A stretch of 64,000 nucleotides of DNA. Origin: Butyrivibrio sp. INlla16. Lineage in GTDB: Bacteria; Bacillota; Clostridia; Lachnospirales; Lachnospiraceae. The position numbers were made by a program, and so were the translations under genes. Positions 15,796 to 23,921 of the stretch are shown piece by piece. The DNA lies in assembly GCF_900104155.1 (NCBI RefSeq), contig NZ_FMYB01000023.1, positions 1-64,000 of the forward strand, given 5' to 3'. The notes under the pieces are model-generated. The model did no database searches. It saw only the letters and a program-made list of their open reading frames with translations, and was not told the DNA's origin. The number at the start of each line of letters is the position of its first letter. Position 1 is the stretch's first letter.

Positions 15796-17730
15796 TTATG
15801 CTCTCGCATCAAATGATGTTGTTGATAAAAAAGCTGTCTTTTTCGAATCAAGCAAACTGCTGACGGGCGGATCCTCACTGTTTTCATCCTGATCGGTATG
15901 AAGCATCATCCTCGCTTCCATAGTGTACCCACGCTTATTCAGTCGATCGTTCAGCTCACCGATGTGCTCTGCAATAAGATCAATAACCGATTCGTCTGCG
16001 ACATAGAAATTTGTCTTTACATTGGTATCTTTCATCTTCACGTAAACATCGAGCGGTCCGAGATTATCCATATCCAGATGCAGGATCGCACTTACCGTAT
16101 CTCCCGGTTCAAACTTTTTCTTGCCGTTTGAATAAACATAAAGATCACCGTGAGCATCCTGGTCTGCCATCTTAAGAGGCAATTGAATATAATGAAACAT
16201 CTGGTTAATCTGATTCATGAAATCAATATTATTCTGGAGATTCATGGCACTTTGTGCAACTTTGTTCTCGGGTCCAAGACTCTCTGTAAGCTGCTGGGTA
16301 AGCTGCTTGGCCTGTGTACTCAGTCTTGTGTAGAGATTTTCAACATTCTCCTTTATACTCACATCATCAGGTCTTATCAGCCATTCTTCCTGCATCACAT
16401 TTTTCATGAGTTTATTGTACTCATTACTACTGAATATTTTTGAAAAAGCAGCTTCCTTATTTTCAGCTGAATGTGATGCTGCCTGATAAGCATCGGCGAG
16501 TTCTTTTATAAGAGCCATCTGATCAATCTCAGTACTTTTACCCGTACCGGCCTGAGCAATAAGCTTTTGTATCTGGTCACCGGTAGCGCCTGTATTTGTG
16601 TTTAGTTCTTTGATAAGCTTGGCAAAGTCATTATCAAAAACCATTTTCTGTGTGCTTGCACTTTGGTCACCGGCTGCTTTCTCTGTTACTTTCCCGGACT
16701 GCGTTTCTTCAGAGTTCACCTGAAGCTCTTTGATATTCGGATCATCACTTACAGTACTTTGCGTATTCTGCACATTTCCGGACTTTTGTGCTTCACTTGC
16801 CACGTCGTCGCCCGGATTTATAATATTCTCACCGTTTGCAGTTATAACTTTTGCATCATTGTTCTGGGGCGTAACTGTACTTTCGTTTTCACCCTCGGCG
16901 AGTATCGTTTGTTCGCCGTTTGCCGCATCTGCGTTTTTTATTACTTCACCTGTAGCCAGATTTGTCCCCGCCGCTGCATTCTGCTCCGGAATCATAGTGG
17001 CAGCATTACCCTTGACCACAGTCTGCTCCATATGCTCTGCGCCATCCGAGAGCATATTTAATATCTTCCCGTAAAGATCATTTGCCTTTTCGCCTTCACC
17101 ATTTTGTACAAGCTGATTATAAGCCTCGGGAAGATCATCCATAATAGATTTCATGGTCTCCACAACCTGATGCTCATAATTTTTATAGCTTTCAAATTGC
17201 CCGATATTCTGTTCTGTTATTGGAATATTAAGAGCCTTCATCTGAACCAGAGAAGTAACCTCTGCCTCAGGGTGAGAATTCACCGTCTGTTGCATGGCAT
17301 TTAAGGAATCCTTGTCAATTCCCATTCCGTTTTCCATCATGGTCTTTACCATGTTAACGGTATCCTGTGTGACCTCAATTCCTGCTGCGTTTAGCGCTTT
17401 CAGAGCAGTCGGATCCACAGAAGTATTTTCATAAAGAGGTGTAAGTGTTATCTGTCCTGATGTTCCGCGCACCTGAAAAGATATTGTCTGTCCTTCCTTA
17501 AGGTACATGCCATCCTGGAGCTTTGCATTTATTACAGTGTCGTCTCCAAGTCTTATCTGGGCATTTTTTGCCCCATTCTCATCAGACATGGAAATAATCT
17601 TGCCGGACAGTCTCTCCCCTGTCTCCAAAGAGCGCAATGAGTCCTGCGATTTTGCAGCATTCTGATTAACAATATGGCCATCAACCTGTACAACAGGCCT
17701 GTTACCGGTCAAATTCTGAATGATACTCAT
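15796..17730 (-). CDS. FliK-like/YlqG-like protein with C-terminal hook-length-control fold
   Basis: 644 residues. The first two thirds are low-complexity, rich in Asn, Gln, Ala, Thr and Glu, with no clear domain. The C-terminal part (about 535-625) carries the FliK-type Flg_hook pattern: LHLDMDNLGPLDVYVKMK, then a helix pair with LNDRLNKRGY. It is encoded between rnhB and the FlhB-like gene, the same order as B. subtilis rnhB-ylqG-ylqH. Not obviously secreted. SD is weak. The pairing with a truncated FlhB suggests an ancient FliK-FlhB interaction kept for an unknown purpose. Confidence 0.75.
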   Translation of the reverse strand: MSIIQNLTGNRPVVQVDGHIVNQNAAKSQDSLRSLETGERLSGKIISMSDENGAKNAQIRLGDDTVINAKLQDGMYLKEGQTISFQVRGTSGQITLTPLYENTSVDPTALKALNAAGIEVTQDTVNMVKTMMENGMGIDKDSLNAMQQTVNSHPEAEVTSLVQMKALNIPITEQNIGQFESYKNYEHQVVETMKSIMDDLPEAYNQLVQNGEGEKANDLYGKILNMLSDGAEHMEQTVVKGNAATMIPEQNAAAGTNLATGEVIKNADAANGEQTILAEGENESTVTPQNNDAKVITANGENIINPGDDVASEAQKSGNVQNTQSTVSDDPNIKELQVNSEETQSGKVTEKAAGDQSASTQKMVFDNDFAKLIKELNTNTGATGDQIQKLIAQAGTGKSTEIDQMALIKELADAYQAASHSAENKEAAFSKIFSSNEYNKLMKNVMQEEWLIRPDDVSIKENVENLYTRLSTQAKQLTQQLTESLGPENKVAQSAMNLQNNIDFMNQINQMFHYIQLPLKMADQDAHGDLYVYSNGKKKFEPGDTVSAILHLDMDNLGPLDVYVKMKDTNVKTNFYVADESVIDLIAEHIGELNDRLNKRGYTMEARMMLHTDQDENSEDPPVSSLLDSKKTAFLSTTSFDARA

Positions 17731-17744
17731 GCAGGCACGCTTTC

Positions 17745-18512
17745 TTAATTAAGAAAATTTTTTATAAAGGATTTTCTGTGAATCTCACAAGGTCCGATTT
17801 GCCGAAGAGCAGCTATGTGATCTGCACTTCCGTACCCTTTGTTATGTGAAAAACCGTAACCCGGATACTTACTGTCAAGTTCGGCCATAAGTCTGTCTCT
17901 CGTAACCTTGGCAATAATACTTGCCGCAGCTATAGATACACTTTTGGCATCACCCTTTATTATCGATTCCTGAGGATAGGCTTCAAGCTGCGGTATATGA
18001 ACCGCATCAATAAGCAAAATATCAGGCTTAACAGAAAGATTATCTACAGCCTTAGCCATAGCCTCAAATGTAGCCTGAAGGATGTTGATTTCGTCAATTC
18101 GCTCATGGGTACTAAAGCCAATACCAACCGATACAGCTTTTTCCATTATTTCCTGATAAAGCTCTTCTCTCTTTTTTTCGGATAATTTCTTTGAATCATT
18201 TATATACAGTATTTCAGCATCCGCCGGAAGAATGACCGCTGCAGCGTATACCGGTCCCGCCAGAGGGCCTCTTCCAACCTCATCTATACCACAGATATAT
18301 TTTTTATCAGAATGAAGCCTCTCGTAACTTCTCATCTCATAGAGGCGCTTCTTCTCATTTTCAATAGCTGTTATATGCTTTTTTGCGGACTCAACCAGTT
18401 TTTTGACTCCCGCTCTGTCATCAGCCTCATATCTTTGGCAAAATGCTTCGTAATCCTCTACGGAAACAGCATTTGAAAGTTCAGACTTAATGACACCTAT
18501 TTTCTCAGTCAT
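17745..18512 (-). CDS. rnhB: ribonuclease HII
   Basis: Removes ribonucleotides and RNA from RNA-DNA hybrids. About 255 residues. An N-terminal helical extension (1-65) precedes the catalytic core starting ICGIDEVGRGPLAGP, which contributes Asp and Glu. Further acidic residues lie in DAVHIP near 160 and the region before SHNKGYG. The start at 18512 is preferred; an earlier ATG would overlap lepB by 35 nt, while this one overlaps by 8 nt and has AAGGA upstream. Part of the lepB-rnhB-fliK-like run. Confidence 0.93.
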   Translation of the reverse strand: MTEKIGVIKSELSNAVSVEDYEAFCQRYEADDRAGVKKLVESAKKHITAIENEKKRLYEMRSYERLHSDKKYICGIDEVGRGPLAGPVYAAAVILPADAEILYINDSKKLSEKKREELYQEIMEKAVSVGIGFSTHERIDEINILQATFEAMAKAVDNLSVKPDILLIDAVHIPQLEAYPQESIIKGDAKSVSIAAASIIAKVTRDRLMAELDSKYPGYGFSHNKGYGSADHIAALRQIGPCEIHRKSFIKNFLN

Positions 18513-19074
18513 CGCTCTTATTTTCCTTGTTTTTGTCAATTATTCCGAAAGATGAAAAAGGATACATCCTGAGCCAGGTTCTGCCGATAATATCAGCTCC
18601 CTTTATATTTCCTACGAGCGGTTCTCTTGAATCCATACTGTAATTTCTGTTATCTCCCATAACAAAATACTCATCATCACCAAGAGTTATCGGTTCTTCA
18701 GCTCTGCCGGGATTCTGGATTATTTCTGCACCGTAATGCTCCTCAAGTATCTCTCCGTTTATGTAGATATTACCGTCATAATCTATCTGAACGGTCTCTC
18801 CGGGAAGCCCTATAACCCTTTTAATAAAGTATTCGCTGGGATCCTGTGGATACGGGAAAATAACTATATCAAATCTCTTTGGCTTGGAAAACTTGTAAGT
18901 AAGCTTATCTGCCATCAGCACATCACCATCGTGAAGTGTATACATCATAGACTCACCGTCTACATCTGTTCTCTGAGCAACAAATTTCATAAACAGCATT
19001 GTTATAATGCAGACGATTAAAACTGTAAGGATAGTACTGCCTGCACTTTTCATAAACTCTTCTATTTTATTCAT
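18505..19074 (-). CDS. lepB: signal peptidase I (second copy)
   Basis: 189 residues, type I signal peptidase anchored by one N-terminal helix (about 14-32). The catalytic Ser is in GESMMYTL near residue 42 and the catalytic Lys in YFIKRVIGLPGE near 82. Box E is FVMGDNRNYSMDSRE near 140. It cleaves Sec signal peptides on the outer face of the membrane. It overlaps rbgA by 4 nt and rnhB by 8 nt. A second signal peptidase (19961-20554) lies just upstream of rbgA; the two differ in sequence and may differ in substrates. Confidence 0.94.
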   Translation of the reverse strand: MNKIEEFMKSAGSTILTVLIVCIITMLFMKFVAQRTDVDGESMMYTLHDGDVLMADKLTYKFSKPKRFDIVIFPYPQDPSEYFIKRVIGLPGETVQIDYDGNIYINGEILEEHYGAEIIQNPGRAEEPITLGDDEYFVMGDNRNYSMDSREPLVGNIKGADIIGRTWLRMYPFSSFGIIDKNKENKSDD

Positions 19075-19949
19075 ATTGGTCTCTCCAAAGATATTTTTCC
19101 AAGTCTCCCATTCCTGAAATCATCAAGAAGCTGCATGCATGCTCTTTCTATATCAGCTTTTCCGCCCTGTTTTATCAGTTTCCTGTTATCGGCTATAGCT
19201 GTAAGAATTGATGACTCCGGGGTCTCATACATATCCTCTTCATAGAGGAGTTTCTGCTTGTCCGTAATTCCATATTTGTCTGAAAGGACACCGGGATACC
19301 AGTCCTCGAGAATTCTTATAAGGCTTACTGCAAGCTCACCCTTATCAAGGTTCTCATCATTCATGGAACCGATAAGTGCAAGGTGAAGTCCTACAGTTTC
19401 ATCATCAAACTTTGGCCACAATACTCCGGGCGTATCAAGAAGCTGCAAATTCTTCCTGAGCATAATCCATTGCTTACCCTTTGTAACACCGGGCTTATTG
19501 CCTGTTTTTGCTGCCGCCTTTCCGGAAATCCGGTTTATAAAAGTTGATTTGCCCACATTGGGGATACCTGCAACCATCGCCCTTATAGGTCTGTTTACTA
19601 TCCCCCTCTTTTTATCACGCTCAATCTTCTCCCGGCAGCTCTCAGTGACCTGATCCAGAACTGTTCTTACCTGCGAGCCCGTTTTGGAGTTCATCTCCAT
19701 AACTCTTGCCCCGGTGGATAAAAAATACTCTATCCACTCCTTACTGATATCAGGGTCTGCAAGATCAGCTTTATTTAAGATAACAAGTCTGGACTTATTT
19801 TGCCCGAGTTTGTCAATATCGGGGTTTCTTCCCGACATCGGTATTCTTGCATCCGTAAGTTCTATTATCAGGTCTACAAGCTTGATGTTTTCCTGCATCA
19901 TGCGCATAGCCTTGGTCATATGACCGGGATACCACTGATAATTATTCAT
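19071..19949 (-). CDS. rbgA: ribosome biogenesis GTPase RbgA (YlqF)
   Basis: Circularly permuted GTPase needed for late 50S assembly. 292 residues. The motif order is G4 LNKADL (near 60), then G1 GIPNVGKSTFINR (near 131), then G3 DTPGVLWPKF (near 178), as expected for the YlqF/YawG family. It starts NNYQWYPGHMTKAMR, the conserved N-terminus. SD AAAGGTAG. It is located between two signal peptidase genes, in the usual rplS-lepB-rbgA-rnhB cluster. Confidence 0.96.
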   Translation of the reverse strand: MNNYQWYPGHMTKAMRMMQENIKLVDLIIELTDARIPMSGRNPDIDKLGQNKSRLVILNKADLADPDISKEWIEYFLSTGARVMEMNSKTGSQVRTVLDQVTESCREKIERDKKRGIVNRPIRAMVAGIPNVGKSTFINRISGKAAAKTGNKPGVTKGKQWIMLRKNLQLLDTPGVLWPKFDDETVGLHLALIGSMNDENLDKGELAVSLIRILEDWYPGVLSDKYGITDKQKLLYEEDMYETPESSILTAIADNRKLIKQGGKADIERACMQLLDDFRNGRLGKISLERPI

Positions 19950-19960
19950 ACATTCTACCT

Positions 19961-20554
19961 TTAATCCACAAAGCCTGTTTTACCCTCTTTAGATCCATAG
20001 GATAACCACGCTTTGCCTGCAATGGTCGAAAGCTTCACAACACCAATATTGGCACTTCTGGAATCTTCACTGCTGTTTCTGTTATCACCGAGAACAAAAA
20101 ACTCTCCGCTCCCCAAAGTAATATCATTTTCAGCTATTCCAGCTTCTTCCATTTTATCATATTCACGATCTTCAGTGACGACAGTTTCGCCATTCACCAA
20201 AAGATTGCCGCCTTCAATTTTTACCGTCTCCCCAGGGACCGCAACCACTCTCTTGACATAATAATGTGATTTCTCATTACCATTTGGCAAAAAAACAATC
20301 ACATCATCCTTCTTTGGCGAGGTGAGCTTGTAGACAATCCCGTTAACAAGTACACTCTGACCATTAGTAAGCGAAGGTTCCATCGAATCTCCGATGACTC
20401 TGACTCTTTTTCCGAAACAGAGCACAAGAACAAAGGCCACAAAAAAAGCCACCGCGGTATAGAACACCCACGAAAGAATCTCCTTGAAAATTTCGGGCGT
20501 TACCTTCTTTTTCTTTTCCAAATACATTGGTCTGTATCTATTTTTCCGAAGCAT
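19961..20554 (-). CDS. lepB: signal peptidase I (first copy)
   Basis: 197 residues. A basic N-terminal tail of about 25 residues leads to a membrane helix (about 30-48), then the catalytic Ser in GDSMEPSL near 57 and the Lys in YYVKRVVAVPGE near 101. Box E is FVLGDNRNSSEDSR near 155. This is the more canonical of the two copies in the window. The start at 20554 has SD AAGGAG 5 nt upstream; the GTG two codons earlier would touch the SD. It follows rplS after a terminator hairpin, so it may be transcribed by read-through or from its own promoter. Confidence 0.94.
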   Translation of the reverse strand: MLRKNRYRPMYLEKKKKVTPEIFKEILSWVFYTAVAFFVAFVLVLCFGKRVRVIGDSMEPSLTNGQSVLVNGIVYKLTSPKKDDVIVFLPNGNEKSHYYVKRVVAVPGETVKIEGGNLLVNGETVVTEDREYDKMEEAGIAENDITLGSGEFFVLGDNRNSSEDSRSANIGVVKLSTIAGKAWLSYGSKEGKTGFVD

Positions 20555-20574
20555 AAACACTCCTTAAAAATCCC

Positions 20575-20614
20575 AAAAGATAAAAAGGGCAATTACTAAA
20601 AAGTAACTGCCCTT
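20575..20614 (-). terminator. terminator after rplS
   Basis: A 12-bp stem (20585-20596 with 20603-20614, one wobble) followed on the minus strand by a TTTTTATCTTTT tract. Confidence 0.85.
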
Positions 20615-20630
20615 ACCAAAGAAATCATTC

Positions 20631-20978
20631 TTAGCGAACCTTTTCCTTGACCTTTGCCTTCTTACCTGTGAGGCCCTTAAGGTAGTTAAGCTTAGCTCTT
20701 CTAACCTTACCCATTCTCACAACTTCAACCTTCTCTACAAGAGGAGAGTGAAGAGGCCATGTCTTCTCAACACCTACGCCATTTGAGATCTTACGAACTG
20801 TGAATGTTGTGCGGTTTGAACCACCCTGAATCTTCTTAACAGTTCCTTCGAAAACCTGTACTCTCTCGCGGTTTCCTTCCTTGATCTTGTTGTAAACACG
20901 TACTGTGTCACCTGTGTTGAACTCAGGAGCGTTCTCGTTAAGCTGCTCCTTCTCGATCTCTGCAATGATTGTGTTCAT
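20631..20978 (-). CDS. rplS: 50S ribosomal protein L19
   Basis: 115 residues, normal length, basic. Family signatures are [16 protein letters not shown] near residue 20, [15 protein letters not shown] near 37, [13 protein letters not shown] near 67 and [17 protein letters not shown] near 91. L19 sits at the 30S-50S interface. It has its own promoter (21065-21094) and an 80-nt leader that may fold, then a terminator immediately downstream, so it is expressed at least partly on its own. Confidence 0.98.
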   Translation of the reverse strand: MNTIIAEIEKEQLNENAPEFNTGDTVRVYNKIKEGNRERVQVFEGTVKKIQGGSNRTTFTVRKISNGVGVEKTWPLHSPLVEKVEVVRMGKVRRAKLNYLKGLTGKKAKVKEKVR

Positions 20979-21058
20979 TTGCTTTCTCCTATACTATATA
21001 AATGGACGTTCTTAAATACATGATAAAATGCGTACCAGAGGACCGTCATTTTCGCAAC
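20979..21058 (-). promoter_or_regulatory. structured 5' leader of rplS, possible L19 leader
   Basis: The transcript leader can close a long hairpin with ATGACGGTCC on the 5' side (about 21055-21045) and GAACGTCCAT on the 3' side (about 21013-21004). Firmicute rplS genes are known to carry an L19 autoregulatory leader. Identity with that Rfam family is not established here. Confidence 0.35.
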
Positions 21059-21064
21059 TATGAA

Positions 21065-21094
21065 ATAATACCATAATTTTGCTCGCGAAGTCAA
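21065..21094 (-). promoter_or_regulatory. rplS promoter
   Basis: Minus strand: TTGACT (21094-21089), an 18-bp spacer, TATTAT (21070-21065). The -35 box overlaps the last codons of udp. Confidence 0.7.
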
Positions 21095-21867
21095 GCTTTA
21101 TCTTTGGCAATCAGCTTCTTTAGTGCCTCTATAGCTACCCGGATAGCCGCATCAGTATCATGTGCCTGAGGATTATCAAGCCCGGCCTTAGCCCTCTCCT
21201 GGTTGGCAACTGTAAGCATTACAGCACCCGTTCTTGCGCGAAGCCATTGTCCAACAATAAAAAGTGCTGCGGACTCCATCTCAGAGCCAAGACATCCACA
21301 TCTTTTCCATGCTTCCCACTTGTTCTCAAGCTCATAAAATACCGGCTTTGTCTCAGGTTCATGCTGTCCGTAAAAAGCGTCCTTACACTGAACAACACCG
21401 ACATGATGTCTTATGCCAAGTTTCTCGGCAGACTCCTTCAGTGCCTGTGTTACATCAAATGTAGCAACCGCAGGATATTCAATCGGCGCATATTCTTTTG
21501 ACGTTCCTTCCGCTCTTATAGCGCCGTTAACGACAATAAGATCTCCGCCCATGACATCAAGCTGCATTCCACCGCAGGTTCCAACTCTTATAAAAGTATC
21601 TGCGCCTATCTTGTGAAGTTCCTCTACTGCAATAGATGCTGATGCTCCTCCTATTCCGGTCGAAACAACACTTACTTTCTCTCCGTCAAGATAACCGGTA
21701 TAGGTGTTATATTCACGGTTATAAGCAACCTGCTTCGCATCATCAAAATAGGCCGCAATTTTCTCACATCTTCCCGGATCACCCGGCAAAATAACATACC
21801 GACCCACATCACCTTCTTTAAGATGAATATGATACTGATATCCGGCACCTTCAGTATAATCTACCAT
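21091..21867 (-). CDS. udp: uridine phosphorylase
   Basis: Phosphorolysis of uridine to uracil and ribose-1-phosphate (pyrimidine salvage). 258 residues, nucleoside phosphorylase-I family. The phosphate-binding [14 protein letters not shown] is near residue 28, the [16 protein letters not shown] block near 71, RVGTCGGMQ near 93, and the purine/pyrimidine recognition segment [10 protein letters not shown] near 195. SD AAGGAGG and an extended -10 promoter lie upstream. It sits between rimM and rplS in an otherwise translation-related cluster, a small lineage-specific insertion. Confidence 0.9.
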   Translation of the reverse strand: MVDYTEGAGYQYHIHLKEGDVGRYVILPGDPGRCEKIAAYFDDAKQVAYNREYNTYTGYLDGEKVSVVSTGIGGASASIAVEELHKIGADTFIRVGTCGGMQLDVMGGDLIVVNGAIRAEGTSKEYAPIEYPAVATFDVTQALKESAEKLGIRHHVGVVQCKDAFYGQHEPETKPVFYELENKWEAWKRCGCLGSEMESAALFIVGQWLRARTGAVMLTVANQERAKAGLDNPQAHDTDAAIRVAIEALKKLIAKDKA

Positions 21868-21900
21868 AACCGCTTCCTCCTTATGAATTTAGCTACAATA

Positions 21901-21930
21901 ATTATACCACCTGCACAGCTTAACCGCTAA
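21901..21930 (-). promoter_or_regulatory. udp promoter
   Basis: Minus strand: TTAGCG (21930-21925, weak), an 18-bp spacer, TATAAT (21906-21901) preceded by TGG, an extended -10. Confidence 0.55.
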
Positions 21931-21955
21931 TTTCATTTCAGCTCTTGCCCGATCA

Positions 21956-22477
21956 TCAATCAAACAAACCATCCATTACATGTATGGTCATAATCCCGTT
22001 TTCTATATCAATATTCTTAACGCATTCTTTAATTCCCGGAATCATGACTGTTTCTGCATCAGGATCATCGGTACGCTTCATTTCATAAACATCATTGGAA
22101 CCGGTCTGAATAACCTGCTGCAAAATACCGAGCTCTTTTCCATCCTCATCAACAATCTTCATTCCTTCGAGATCCGCAAGATAGTACTCACCCTCTTCCA
22201 AGGGAATGGCGTCCTCTCTGCGAACAATAAGCGGTTTCTGCCTAAGGCGTTCAACCTCATTAATATCATTGAATTCCTTGAATTTTACGATAACGAATTT
22301 TTTGTTAAAACGAACTCTCTCTATCGTAAGCTCCTTTTTTCCGTCTCTTCCGGTATCAAGGATTACTTTTTTCAGATCAAGAAATCTCTCCGGATCCTGT
22401 GTGGTAGGAAAAACATTAACTTCACCCTTAAGTCCGTGTGTCGAGGCAATTACGCCAACCTGAAAATATTCTGTCAT
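21956..22477 (-). CDS. rimM: 16S rRNA processing protein RimM
   Basis: 173 residues. An N-terminal beta-barrel begins FQVGVIASTHGLKGEVNVFP, the RimM hallmark, and a C-terminal PRC-barrel has YYLADLEGMKIVDEDG near residue 97. It assists 30S head maturation by binding S19. The ATG overlaps the trmD stop by 4 nt and the SD AAGGAG lies within trmD, so translation is coupled. Confidence 0.96.
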   Translation of the reverse strand: MTEYFQVGVIASTHGLKGEVNVFPTTQDPERFLDLKKVILDTGRDGKKELTIERVRFNKKFVIVKFKEFNDINEVERLRQKPLIVRREDAIPLEEGEYYLADLEGMKIVDEDGKELGILQQVIQTGSNDVYEMKRTDDPDAETVMIPGIKECVKNIDIENGIMTIHVMDGLFD

Positions 22478-23253
22478 GTCTGCTCCTTAATTTTATCAAG
22501 AATCTTGTTTCTCTTCTTTATCGCTTTGGGTGTAAACTGCTCCGGATGTTCCTCTACATATTTATTGTAAAGTTCCGGTCTTCGCTCTTTTGTTCTTTCA
22601 AGCGACTTCTGAAAACGCCATACATCTACATTCGCGTGATTACCCGAGAGTAAAACCGGCGGAACCCTCTTATCCATCCAGATTTCCGGTCTTGAATACT
22701 GCGGATATTCAAGAAGTCCGTCATCAAAAGATTCCGTCTCTGCAGATTCATCATTGTTAAGAACTCCGGGAACAAGTCTTGCCACAGCATCAATCATTAC
22801 CATGGCCGGAAGCTCACCTCCCGTGAGCACATAATCACCTATAGAAATATAATCAGTGACTATCTCCTCAAGCACACGCTCATCTATTCCTTCGTAGTGG
22901 CCACATAGAAAAATAACGTCCTCCTCTGAGGAAAGTTCTCTAGCTTTTGACTGACTGAAAACCTCCCCTTGAGGCGTAACATATATAACTCTCGGATTCG
23001 AATCAGGCTTATCTTCTCTTTTAGACCTCAATATATCCTGATAGCAGTCATAAATTGGCTGTGCCTGCATCAGCATTCCCGCTCCGCCGCCATATGTATA
23101 ATCATCAACCTTGTTATGCTTGTTGTCTGCATAATCTCGGATGTTTATTGCCTTTGCCGTGATTATTCCCTTATCCATGGCACGTTTTAATATGCTTGTA
23201 TTAAGTACATCCATAACCATTTCCGGGAATAATGTCATTATATAAAAATTCAT
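22474..23253 (-). CDS. trmD: tRNA (guanine-37-N1)-methyltransferase
   Basis: Methylates G37 of tRNAs to prevent frameshifting. 259 residues, SPOUT fold. Motifs are YGGGAGMLMQAQPI near residue 55, the trefoil-knot SAM site IFLCGHYEGIDERV near 113 and ISIGDYVLTGGELPAM near 137, and the C-terminal PPVLLSGNH near 203. SD GGAGA. A terminator-like hairpin lies just upstream (23277-23302), so expression relative to rpsP/khpA may be attenuated. Confidence 0.98.
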   Translation of the reverse strand: MNFYIMTLFPEMVMDVLNTSILKRAMDKGIITAKAINIRDYADNKHNKVDDYTYGGGAGMLMQAQPIYDCYQDILRSKREDKPDSNPRVIYVTPQGEVFSQSKARELSSEEDVIFLCGHYEGIDERVLEEIVTDYISIGDYVLTGGELPAMVMIDAVARLVPGVLNNDESAETESFDDGLLEYPQYSRPEIWMDKRVPPVLLSGNHANVDVWRFQKSLERTKERRPELYNKYVEEHPEQFTPKAIKKRNKILDKIKEQT

Positions 23254-23267
23254 AACTCTCCATAGAA

Positions 23268-23302
23268 AAATAAATACCCGGAGCTGTAATTGCAGCCCCG
23301 GG
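23268..23302 (-). terminator. partial terminator between khpA and trmD
   Basis: A 10-bp GC-rich stem (23277-23286 with 23293-23302, one wobble) with a 6-nt loop is followed on the minus strand by TATTTATTTTT. It may act as an attenuator inside the operon. Confidence 0.65.
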
Positions 23303-23312
23303 CATAGTCATA

Positions 23313-23543
23313 TCAATCGACGATTTCAACGTCAACCTTAAGGTTCTCTCTGGTTGATGCAGCCTTAACAACAGAGCGGATTGCTTTTGCAATTCGTCCC
23401 TGTCTTCCGATTACCTTACCCATATCAGAAGGTGCAACGTGTAGCTCCAAAACAATGGTCTGGCCGTCTTTTTTCTCATTCACAACGACCTCATCAGGGT
23501 TTTCAACCAGAGCCTTTGCAATAACTTCAACCAATTCTTTCAT
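23313..23543 (-). CDS. khpA: KH-domain RNA-binding protein KhpA (YlqC)
   Basis: 76 residues, a single KH domain with the GxxG loop in MGKVIGRQGRIAKAIR near residue 42. It starts MKELVEVIAKALV, the usual N-terminus. The start at 23543 has SD AGGGG; a longer reading would overlap rpsP. KhpA pairs with KhpB in other Firmicutes and affects cell division and elongation. Its place between rpsP and trmD is the conserved one. Confidence 0.95.
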   Translation of the reverse strand: MKELVEVIAKALVENPDEVVVNEKKDGQTIVLELHVAPSDMGKVIGRQGRIAKAIRSVVKAASTRENLKVDVEIVD

Positions 23544-23568
23544 GAATTTTCCCCTAGTTAAAAAGTGA

Positions 23569-23811
23569 TTACTTAATACCTGCCTGCTTGAAGATCTTGC
23601 TAACAACATTTGTAGGCTGAGCACCGTTTGCAAGCCACTTCTTTGCAAGTTCCTCATTTACCTTGCATGTGCTGGGATCTGTGTTAGGATCATAAGTTCC
23701 GATCTCCTCGATGAATTTTCCGTTTACAGGGAACTTTGAATCAGAAACAACGATACGATAAAAAGGAACCTTCTTTTTACCAATTCTCTTAAGTCTAATT
23801 TTTACTGCCAT
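23569..23811 (-). CDS. rpsP: 30S ribosomal protein S16
   Basis: 80 residues, normal. It opens [20 protein letters not shown] and continues [13 protein letters not shown], the S16 signature. SD GGAGG lies 9 nt upstream. It follows ffh and precedes khpA, the standard firmicute order. Confidence 0.98.
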   Translation of the reverse strand: MAVKIRLKRIGKKKVPFYRIVVSDSKFPVNGKFIEEIGTYDPNTDPSTCKVNEELAKKWLANGAQPTNVVSKIFKQAGIK

Positions 23812-23921
23812 TTTTAAAATCCTCCGTTTAATAAATAAAAATGTTAACTATGATAAACGAATTTCTCCGCAATCATCATGTATCTATATGAAATCCTTTC
23901 AGGATACTCATAACTAATTGT

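Noticed and set aside
15898..17304. Several plus-strand open frames opposite the FliK-like gene
   Set aside because: They lack SD sites and family resemblance, and the minus-strand frame is continuous and sits in conserved gene order; they are shadows.
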